This document shows, one piece after another, positions 9,206-16,525 of a DNA stretch of 16,525 nucleotides. Numbering within the stretch: the first letter of the stretch is position 1; each line of letters starts with the position of its first letter. The notes beneath the pieces are model-generated. The model searched no databases, was not told where the DNA came from, and saw only the letters and a list, made by a program, of their open reading frames with translations. The stretch is taken from positions 1 to 16,525 of the forward strand of contig LSSL01000470.1 of assembly GCA_001953115.1 (NCBI GenBank), in the 5' to 3' direction. The position numbers were made by a program, and so were the translations under genes. This stretch comes from Smittium mucronatum. Lineage: Eukaryota > Kickxellomycota > Harpellomycetes > Harpellales > Legeriomycetaceae.

Positions 9206-9691
9206 TTCTATCCAGACCTAACTAATACATTCATATAGATTAAAGAATAATCACCCACTTCCTCTTTAACCGAAAAAGAACGGAACATTTCAAAGCCCTC
9301 TTGCCCAAATACGAGTTCTATGAACTACATTTCACCGACACTGAATGATATAGTGTTGCCAATATTAAATAAAGCTGAATATACTTTCTATGTAATTCAT
9401 TTAGTGTTTTCCCGAAAAAAAATTCCCATTGATTAATACTTCCACCTTAGAACCCAGGAAACCCTATGAGCGAATATTTCTAACATCACTGATGTCTTTT
9501 TTACCAGCACTATGAGAGTTTTTCCAGATTAAACCGTGATATAAGTAAAAAAATCATGGTTAGATAATCTTCATATATGAACAGATTTTCCAGGAAAGCA
9601 TACTCAGCTCATTGAATTTCAAAAAAAAAACCGCATATGGATTAAAAGACGTTGGATTCCCTCTCTCAAATAAAGATGCCGATAAAATATT
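9206..9691 (+). pseudogene. gag-like ORF relic of the DIRS-like element
   Basis: One frame can be followed for about 160 codons without any indel, though it contains about ten stop codons. Recognisable text includes YPDL near the start, CPNTSSMNY, LDNLH and FPGKHTQLIE. From memory this resembles the gag-like proteins of DIRS elements in zygomycete-grade fungi; I cannot run the comparison. Upstream, 9040-9205 continues in the same frame with more stops and probably holds the N-terminus. Downstream, a Ser/Arg/Gly-rich piece near 9840-9870 may be its basic tail. Confidence 0.65.
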
Positions 9692-9903
9692 TAATCCGAT
9701 TCTTTTTCAAGCTCCAGCAGAATAGTATCACAAATTATTCGTATATAAGAACGATTATACTTGCTAAGTAAAAATAGTACATCCACCACATATATTAGCT
9801 CCTCATTTAAGAAATTTGAAAGAATTCAAACTTTTCGGGAAAATGGTAGTAGCCGCGGGAGAGATTATCAGTAGATACTAAACAGCGACCTCAAATAGAA
9901 GGT

Positions 9904-9921
9904 TATATATATATATATATA
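9904..9921. repeat. (TA)9 dinucleotide repeat
   Basis: Nine perfect TA units inside the DIRS-like relic, between the gag and RT regions. It is a simple microsatellite that probably expanded after the element died. Confidence 0.95.
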
Positions 9922-10131
9922 TCTAAGACTGCTTTGACCAAGATGACGGACAGTAGCTGGTGCGGGTAAATGTTTTTAGGTGGATTCAGAATCTCTTTCA
10001 AGAACCCAAACTCTTAGAATTAAAATCTGACATCTTTACAAAATGAAGCTGATACTGAAGACCAAAAGTTACTGTAAGAAGAATTGATTTCTTCATTGTA
10101 GAATTCGGTCATTTTTGTGATACAAAAACAA

Positions 10132-10456
10132 AATTATGGCCTCTATGAACAGCTTTTCATTGCCCCAAACAATACAATATGTCTCTAATCAGTAATATAC
10201 TTTCAAGATATCAATCTGCATGTATATGGGGCGTCTTTTCAAGATTAAAAATTCCATAAAAATCTGTCGAATCATACTCTGAAAGGATTGACTAAAATTC
10301 TTAGATTTCCATGATGAATTCGATCAAACCTTGATGTGCAAAAAGTGCCAAAAATACCTCTTTTTAATCAAAAAAATCCACTGCTTCTAGTTCAGCGTTC
10401 TTCCAATAGGACTACCACTGATAACATTGGTATTCACAGATATTTTCCACCTGTAC
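10132..10456 (+). pseudogene. Reverse transcriptase relic (fingers and palm) of the DIRS-like element
   Basis: From 10132 one frame gives YGLYEQLFIAPNN and INLHVYGASFQ, matching the fingers motifs of DIRS/Ty3-type RT. After a frameshift near 10330 a second frame (10334-10456) gives KYLFLIKKIH and then, at 10391-10447, FSVLPIGLPLITLVFTDIF, the family's LPFGL...P..FTK block. The YLDD catalytic box expected some 20 codons later is not readable; stops crowd that stretch, so the active site is lost or displaced. Confidence 0.75.
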
Positions 10457-10633
10457 TGATTTGCTCCAGATTGAACTGATTGATAGCCCAGTATTTTCTG
10501 AAATATCTTTTAATCATGGGATATTTAAAGGAGGGGTATGTATTTATAACATCAAAAGCATAAATAATGTCCTATAGCTTGAATTCAAGGTAAAATACAA
10601 GAAGAAATCAGATTAATAATATTATTTTATTAA

Positions 10634-10850
10634 AATTCTGGTGTCGAGATAAAAAAAAGTGAAATGACACTAAATTTGTCGCCTAAAAAGATCCGTAATC
10701 TCTGAAGATATACTAAAAAGTTCATGAAAGGTGTGCAAACAAAATTAAAACTTCTATTTGGATTTATTGTGAAGGCCAAGTTAATATCCACGGTTATGCT
10801 AAAAGGAATCGTCATGCTCTGCATGATCGTTAAGCTCAAGAAAAATCCTT
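10634..10850 (+). pseudogene. RT connection-region relic
   Basis: A frame with one internal stop reads MTLNLSPKKIRNL, then LLFGFIVKAKLISTVMLKG. In DIRS-type polymerases a segment of the form lslPkeKirnl...LasfiGKaqam...lpgrl follows the palm and leads into RNase H, and this copy matches it position by position. It confirms that 10132-11424 is one polymerase ORF. The minus-strand 69-codon frame over the same bases is its shadow. Confidence 0.7.
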
Positions 10851-11073
10851 TGTCTATTTATAAATCATGAACTCGATAGTGATTCTGACGAAAATAGCCT
10901 GTCAGAAACTATTAATCTATAACTATCTACCGAAGTATTATAACGGGTTCTTGATTTTGCCATAAACTCCGAAAATAGAAATTTTTACGAAACACAGAGA
11001 ATCATCCTGAAATATACTAACAGGATCTCAAAAGTACTCGATATCAAGGGGAAATCAAGAGGAAAAGATGTAA

Positions 11074-11424
11074 ATTAACACAAAAAAACTTCTTACAGTT
11101 CTATAAAATCTCAAACTCCAGAGTGCTGTGGTAATATCAGTGTTAGTATACTCAGAAAATACAACCATATTTTCTTATGCGATGGAAATCGGGGGTTCAA
11201 ACTCCTCTAAAATACTTGGAATATCAGAAGAGATTTGGCCTCACCATCAGAAAGGCAACAATTTTTCGCAAGTTAAATATGACCTGTTGGTACCGAACCC
11301 AGCAGATGCGAAAAGTAGGCTGATTCTCGGAAAAAAGTGTTCCTTTTTCAGGAAATCTTCGGAAAAACGAAATAGAACTAATATCTACACGATCCGGATC
11401 TGTTTGTCTAAAATTATAAAATGA
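11074..11424 (+). pseudogene. RNase H domain relic of the DIRS-like element
   Basis: One frame runs from 11074 (INTKKLLTVL, one stop, then LKLQSAVVISVLVYSENTT) to a stop at 11422-11424. LVYSENTT corresponds to the RNase H YSDNTT motif with the catalytic Asp replaced by Glu. IGGSNSSKILGISEEIW and NPADAKSRL follow in the usual order. The last 98 codons (11128-11421) are still open, which makes this the best-preserved part of the element. The Asp-to-Glu change would be expected to impair activity. Confidence 0.8.
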
Positions 11425-12424
11425 AGTTGGGAAAACAATTCAGCTGGTTCCATTATAAAAAAATCCCATATCCAGAATGCACTAGCATTCGAGCTGAAAG
11501 AGTTCAAAAATTCATAATGATTCCCTAACTGAGACCTGGTATCTAGGACAGTACACAATACAATCCAAGATTGAATCACTATAACCTTAATGAAACTCGG
11601 GTATAAATCAGAAACACGTTTCCCAGATCTTGTGTCTCTCACCGCGTACCAGAATCTTCTCTTCAAATAAAAAAAGTAATTATGGATAAAAAAAAGATAA
11701 AAATCTCTGCTCTCAGAAAAAAAAGCATGGGTGCTTGATTTTATGAGGGATCAGAAGTATTTTCTCGAAACAAAAAATCTCTGAAATTTATAATTTCAGC
11801 ACCGTTTTAAAATAATGGCGTTTCGGATTTCGATACATTTTAAGCTCTACCCAGCTGCGTATTTTAGACTGGCTAATCTCAAAAGAGATAAGTTCAGTGA
11901 TTTCATACCCATTTATCAATAATTATACAAAAGAAATATATAAATTTGATAAACTTGATGTAAACTATATAAAGTAATACAAATAGGTGCTAGTAAAACT
12001 ATTGAAAACCCTACTGAGTTATTAAATAGCCCAATTTTCACCGATTTTGCTAAAATTTTGGAAGGAAGTTTAATTAGATACTTCTTTATACTGAATACAA
12101 ATACCAATTACGTTATAGATCTGTGTATGAATGGAGCCTTTTAAAATTCTATCAATCAATAAATTTACTGTAGAATCATACTGGCTATTATAAGTAACAT
12201 ATTTTCTTAAAAAAAGCTGTACTCACGGAATATAAGACTAAATAAGAAAATTAGATACATGAATAGTATATCTAGTTATATTTGATCCAAAAAAATCATT
12301 GTTGTAGCTCGATCAAAAATCCCTGTCAGATAAGTTCTCACACTGGCGATATTCTATGCACTGTATTAACATAATCAGTTTAGAAGGAAATTTTAGCTTC
12401 AAAACTCTACTTGAAACCTCACTT
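11425..12424 (+). other. Unreadable middle of the DIRS-like element between RNase H and recombinase
   Basis: Fragments only. LGKQFSWFHYKKIPYPECT (about 11425-11485) looks like the segment that follows RNase H in DIRS polymerases. FRISIHFKLYPAAYFRLANL near 11820-11880 might belong to the recombinase N-terminal half. The rest is too decayed to assign, and short frames on either strand are chance openings. Confidence 0.4.
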
Positions 12425-12727
12425 TAATAACAGCAAATATTTTGTTTTTATATTTTATGCTTTATTAATGAAATCCAAAGGATATTACATGTAGACAGCA
12501 TATCTCAAAATATCCGATCGATATCAGATCTAATACACCGCGATCTACACACACCAATACCGAAAAATAGGGCTATTGGTACCATAATAGCCACTAATTA
12601 TGAGCTATTAACAGATTTGATAGGTTCACACGCATTGCGGTTGAACCATTCCATCTTCGATACCTATTATCGACTCACAAAAAATTCTCAAAACAACTTG
12701 GCTGAGTATATATTAAATTTGAAGTAA
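12425..12727 (+). pseudogene. Tyrosine recombinase C-terminal relic of the DIRS-like element
   Basis: One stop-free frame ending at TAA 12725-12727 reads SISQNIRSISDLIHRDL, then PIPKNRAIGTIIAT, DLIGSHALRLNHSIFDTYY and RLTKNSQNNLAEYILNLK. This is the usual end of DIRS recombinases. The Arg of RAIG corresponds to the catalytic Arg of box II, the His of GSH to the late HxxW/H position, and one of the two Tyr codons at 12665-12670 to the nucleophile. The N-terminal catalytic Arg region is not recognisable. Confidence 0.75.
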
Positions 12728-12733
12728 CTTAAT

Positions 12734-12896
12734 ATGGCACGTGGTTACGGAGCCGCTGGAGCAACATATGGGAGTGGGATTGAATTTTAATTGTTTTTTA
12801 CTTTTACTTTTATTTTATTTTATTTTAGTTTAGTTTAGTTTTTTTATAGTATTTGAAAATTGTAAATAAATTCCCTTTAAAAAAAAACTAATATGG
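12734..12896 (+). other. 3' non-coding end of the DIRS-like element, with AATAAA and A-run
   Basis: A GC-richer start (ACGGAGCCGCTGGAGCAAC) lies in a tiny ORF, ATG 12734 to TAA 12788-12790 (MARGYGAAGATYGSGIEF). It is followed by short T-rich repeats, (ACTTTT)2, (ATTTT)3 and (AGTTT)3, then AATAAA at 12865-12870 and nine A residues at 12879-12887. This looks like a retroelement 3' UTR. No matching inverted copy is seen at the left side, so the terminal repeat typical of DIRS is either lost or outside what I can recognise. Confidence 0.5.
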
Positions 12897-14444
12897 CTAT
12901 TCCCAAAATTCTAATGTTAAAATTCATCGAACCCCTTAGAGTGAATATTTATTCATACTATACGAAAGGGAGAGACATATTAAGTCCCTCCCACCATTTT
13001 CCATTTACCTTCGCCGAAAAATGATAATTTTAACACAATATTGTACTTTACACTCCTTGTATAAAAATTTTGTTTGTTAATTTTACATACTTATTTTTTT
13101 TTGGTTTTTAATTTCTGGTTTAATTTATCCAATCATGTCGTAAAACTTAATGTGTCTACACCATTTTTATAAGTTTAGATATTAAAAATCTAATATGATA
13201 TTTAAGAATATCCTATTTTTATTTAAAATATACTGATTTGTTGAAAAAAATACTAAATTTAAAATTTTTATACTTTTTGTTGTTACATAGAGAGCAATTT
13301 TGCCCTAAAATTCGATCAAATTCATTTTAACTCTAGATTAACTAAAAATACAATAAAATTGGTGAACCCCGTGTTTCAATTTTTTTTTTAAAAAAGAAAA
13401 AAGTGTGAATTTCAGATTTTGAACCATTTTCTACGATTATAAAATAATCTACTTTGAAAAAAATGTCATAAGATTCGATCTACGAAATTCCTTATCAGAA
13501 ATTATACGAAAAAAAATTAAGTAGTATCCCCAATCACCCGTATACCTTCCCTCTTCTCCCGTACCCGTTATCCATACTGTTTATTTTATACTTCCTCCTG
13601 ATAAAGCGTCTATATAAAAAGCCTTATTTAATTTTAAATTTTAAATATTTTTTATTAAATTAAATTATTCTGTCTATTGAATAACACAGATTTTTTAGAT
13701 TATACCTAATATATAGCTATATTTAATACATGCGGACTAAAGTTATTTTTTTAATCGTAATTAATTTATTTAAATAAAGATAATACAGTATTAGTGTAAT
13801 AAAAACATTTTAACGATCAGCACAACTGCACACTAAGGGCCTTTTTTTTAATTTTCCTGAGTCTACTTGCTATCCTTCTACTCTCAAGAATTTTTTTTTG
13901 AATAAAGTTTATTCTTTTTTTGTGAATAAGAAATCCATATAGATGAATGAACTTTTTTTAAAAAAAAATTAAAAAAAAGTGCAAGAGCAATACACATCTT
14001 TCCATGTTTAAATACTATTACTTGCATAAATAAAGGTGTAATTTTCTAAAAAAAAGCACTAAAGCATCGAAATTTTCGAATTTTAACGAATTCATATTAA
14101 CTGATATTATTTGAAGCTCAAAATTTTCTAGTATTTTTTCTGGAACTATGAATATACACATTTCTTAGTAACATTTTACAGTTTTGAAATTTAAATTATT
14201 CCTTTCCGATACTGAAATTTCGTTATATATCATTTTATAAAAATCTGGCAAGTTTAAATTTTCTTATTCGTCGATCATTTCTTTGGATACATCAATAAAT
14301 TTAAATATATATACTGCGTTGTGTCTTATAGATTTTTCTTTTATAGTTCTGTTGAACCTCTATTGTGCATTTTTAGTTGATGTAGTAAAAATGGAGTAAC
14401 TTTAATACCAGCTTTCTTTGTTTTAAAAATTATTTTTTACAATC
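12897..14444. other. AT-rich spacer, no gene recognised
   Basis: About 1.5 kb dominated by A and T runs, with stops in all frames. A pyrimidine-rich patch at 13528-13571 and a TATATAAAA-like site near 13611 are the only departures from the background. Nothing coding or structured stands out. Confidence 0.6.
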
Positions 14445-15309
14445 TTATCTAACAATTCCAAAAAAAAAGTTGAAATCTCTCCATATTAAAATAAATACTT
14501 CTTTCAAAATTCCAAAAAACTCTTTGTTGGAGCAAGGTTGTATTTTGCGGATATCTTTGTAGACATGATCGCGGAATTTTCGAAATTTACTTTCAATCAA
14601 ATTCCTTATATTTTTAGAGACACGGAACCAGATGATAGTTTTTTTGATCCTAGTAGATATTTGTGGTGCCTATTCTGCCTTAAAATATCGATCTCGAAAT
14701 TAAATCCCAAGCTTTTTTTCTCAGATTTCAAATTATACAACATCTAAATATAATCATTAGTATAATCGCTAGTTAATATGGATATTGCGACAGGTATAAA
14801 TGCCTGATTTATGTCTGTAACTCCTGACGCAATTACTGGATACACACCTTTTATTAATTTAAATTTAGAGTCTAAATGAAAATTTGATGCCATCCAGGGA
14901 TGAGATGACATCTTTTTTGATGCTTTAATCATTTTTTATTATCATGGTTGGGTGAATAACTCAAAAAATAAGCTCCATTTACATTGCTAGATTTAATCAT
15001 TTTGTTGCATTTCTCATCAAAAATTTGAGTTGTGATGAATTTTTTGCTTCTAACTCTTTGATTTTAATTCCCACTTATAGGGTATATTCGTTTCATCTCA
15101 ATGATAAAATCATTAAAATTCATTTTTTTAAAAACCTGTAATGAGTTAAACCATCCTCTCTGTATTTTATTATCCTTTTTTAATGATTTTTTTATCTGAA
15201 ATTTCGCAATTTTAGCCGTGTTTCTTAGAATGGTAATATTACTTTTGACCTTTGTGATAACTGTCAACTCTATTTTCCTCATGTAAATAGTTAGTTTTAA
15301 GATTTTCAC
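14445..15309 (-). pseudogene. MULE/FAR1-like DDE transposase relic
   Basis: Read on the minus strand, three consecutive frames give parts of one transposase in the correct order. Segment 15309-14929 (one stop at 15061-15063) reads NTAKIAKFQIKKSLK, then KKFITTQIFDEKC and NGAYFLSY. Segment 14932-14744 reads ASNFHLDSKFKLIKGVYPV, then GVTDINQAFIPVAISILTS, matching the MULE core where LDSTFK carries the first catalytic Asp. Segment 14669-14445 reads KTIIWFRVSKNIRNLIESKF and RDHVYKDIRKIQ, corresponding to the CWFHV region. The first Asp is present, the expected Cys of CWFHV is Ile, and the C-terminal SWIM part is not seen. At least two frameshifts and one stop make it inactive. No terminal inverted repeats were found. 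Confidence 0.7.
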
Positions 15310-15592
15310 AGTAATAAATCACCGTTTTATATTTTTTAAAGAACCTCAACAGTTTTATTTGGATACTTTGCTCATATATTTGAAAACATGTAAATTATGT
15401 TTCTTCCAAATTGATTTTTGATCTACTAGTATCTATTTTGATTTTTATGAAAGCTTTAATATATAAATATATTACTCAGTATCTTAAAAATATCATAAAA
15501 AGAGAAACACGTTTTTTATACATAAAATTTTATCTATTTAGAGAATATTCCAAATATTATTCTTTTCAGTTCTCGGATTTTGAACTGCTTAC

Positions 15593-15596
<4 letters not shown>

Positions 15597-15656
<60 letters not shown>
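15597..15656. repeat. (TAA)20 microsatellite
   Basis: Twenty uninterrupted TAA units followed by TAT. The absence of any interruption suggests recent expansion and length polymorphism between isolates. Confidence 0.97.
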
Positions 15657-15658
<2 letters not shown>

Positions 15659-16379
15659 TAATTGGATTTCTTTGTTTTGATAGAAAAAATAACTAAAATT
15701 TATCAGTTTTAAGGAAGCATATTTTTTATTTAAAACCTAAAATGCGAAAAAATAATTAGTATACATTTGATTGAAATTTAGGATGCTTTTCAAAAAATCC
15801 GTGTGGTTTTGATGAAAATAGGATACTCTTAAAAATATTAATAGATTTTGATCATCTAATCCTTTTTATAATATGGAAGATTATCTTTGAGAGAGGACAC
15901 TTTCAAATTAGTTTTTTAATACTTTTCTAATTTGAAAATCTACCCTTGGGTCATTTCATAAATCTATTGGGTAGTTCAAAATCGGGATTTCAGAGACTTT
16001 TTTTATCGGAAAAATGTTGAAAAATAATTAGAGCTAGTATGATCTTAAAAAGTTCATTTTTTTGACGGGGGGTTTTATTAGATTCTATCCAATGGTTATT
16101 ATGTTGAAAAAAATCTGTTCTAACAAAGAATCTCCCATACGAATAAATCTTATCTTTAAAGAACTCAATTAATTCTAACATATATGGTTACGCAAAATTT
16201 AAATAATTATATTTCATCCAATTTACATTTTAAACAATTTTAAAAATTATAATTGAAGAGTAAAAAACTGGGTTTGAATTTGTTATTTTAGAATTTGGAA
16301 TAAGTATTGGTTTTGGAAAAAAATATAAACAATTTTTAAACCAAAAAGTTTAACACTGTTCGCTTATCAATTTTGGAGC

Positions 16380-16475
16380 AAATGGAATTGGGTGAAATGG
16401 AACCTTGAAGAAATGTAAATTGGATGAAAAATCATTTAATGAAATGGGAATTGGACGTAAAATTTGGACGAAATG
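16380..16475 (+). repeat. Degenerate 15-16 bp tandem repeat, about six units
   Basis: Units of roughly AAATGNNAATTGGAYG start at 16380, 16395, 16411, 16427, 16442 and 16458, with a final AAATG at 16471. The clearest copies are AAATGGAATTGGGTG, AAATGTAAATTGGATG and AAATGGGAATTGGACG. The tract is purine-rich on the plus strand, unlike its surroundings. It is an old minisatellite or the edge of a longer repeat continuing past the window. Confidence 0.6.
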
Positions 16476-16525
16476 TTCTGATATCATATATATGTTGTAT
16501 TTGGATGTGAGAACTGTGGATTTGA

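Larger units (their letters stand above)
9003..12896 (+). mobile_element. Degenerate DIRS-like (tyrosine-recombinase) retrotransposon
   Basis: Protein text of one retrotransposon is readable in order along about 3.9 kb of the plus strand: gag (9206-9691), reverse transcriptase (10132-10456), the segment after the RT palm (10634-10850), RNase H (11074-11424) and a tyrosine recombinase C-terminus (12425-12727), then AATAAA and an A-run. RT and RNase H with a tyrosine recombinase instead of a DDE integrase is diagnostic of the DIRS order. Every domain carries stops and there are several frameshifts, so the copy is dead. Boundaries are estimates: the left end is set at the first ATG-like start before gag text, and the right end at the A-run. 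The inverted terminal repeats expected of DIRS elements were not found. Confidence 0.8.
15310..16525. other. AT-rich flank with simple repeats, no gene recognised
   Basis: Minus-strand text just beyond the transposase relic (about 15310-15380) may be the eroded start of that protein but is not legible. The rest is AT-rich with short chance frames on both strands. It contains the (TAA)20 tract and the degenerate tandem repeat listed separately. Confidence 0.55.

Noticed and set aside
10630..10839. 69-codon minus-strand ORF
   Set aside because: Antisense shadow of the RT connection segment of the DIRS-like element.
11190..11210. tRNA T-arm-like sequence GGGGGTTCAAACTCC
   Set aside because: It encodes the IGGSNSS part of the RNase H domain, and no acceptor, D or anticodon arms fit upstream.
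11385..11666. 93-codon minus-strand ORF
   Set aside because: Opposite strand of the retrotransposon body, with no known domain.
9003..12896. Inverted terminal repeats or target-site duplications of the DIRS-like element
   Set aside because: I searched by eye for the reverse complement of 12734-12800 on the left side and found none. DIRS elements do not normally create target duplications.
14538..14747. 69-codon plus-strand ORF
   Set aside because: Antisense to the WFRVSKNIRNL segment of the MULE-like transposase.
1..16525. CRISPR array, bacterial operons, ribosome binding sites
   Set aside because: Introns, AATAAA signals and eukaryotic retroelements exclude a prokaryotic reading, and no regularly spaced repeats of CRISPR type exist.

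Overview
This is an AT-rich eukaryotic window. It holds one clearly intact gene, a seven-exon minus-strand orthologue of the vesicle-tethering factor Uso1/p115 (2571-5724), set among long, almost featureless AT-rich spacers and decayed mobile elements. Several short GT-AG introns (60-82 bp), a fungal-looking Uso1 head and a DIRS-type retrotransposon point to a fungus with a low-GC genome. An early-diverging (zygomycete-grade) lineage, for example the Harpellales gut fungi, is my best guess. That guess rests on remembered resemblance of the DIRS gag/RT text and has not been tested by any search.

Layout. 1-512: probable 3' end of a retroelement that enters from the left (Ser/Arg/Asp-rich C-terminal reading frame, polypurine tract, short LTR-like terminus with hairpins, AATAAA and an A-run). 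513-2563: AT-rich spacer. 2564-5724: USO1, with an AATAAA signal directly after the stop codon. 5725-6136: short spacer with a small divergent ORF of doubtful status. 6137-6308: a 164-bp piggyBac-like MITE flanked by TTAA. 6309-9000: AT-rich, with an unidentified broken coding segment around 7583-7795. About 9003-12896: relic of a DIRS-like (tyrosine-recombinase) retrotransposon in the order gag, reverse transcriptase, RNase H, tyrosine recombinase, AATAAA and A-run. 12897-14444: AT-rich and empty. 14445-15309: minus-strand relic of a MULE/FAR1-like DDE transposase in three frames. 15597-15656: a perfect (TAA)20 microsatellite. 16380-16475: a degenerate 15-16 bp tandem repeat.

The genes do not form an operon or pathway. 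Uso1 is a housekeeping trafficking protein, and all the other recognisable coding material is dead or fragmentary selfish DNA. I see no novel defence or biosynthetic system. The most unusual point is inside USO1: intron 3 is bracketed by a perfect 15-bp inverted repeat that covers its 5' splice site, and a perfect 10-bp hairpin carries its 3' splice site in the loop. Together these could fold the splice sites towards each other.
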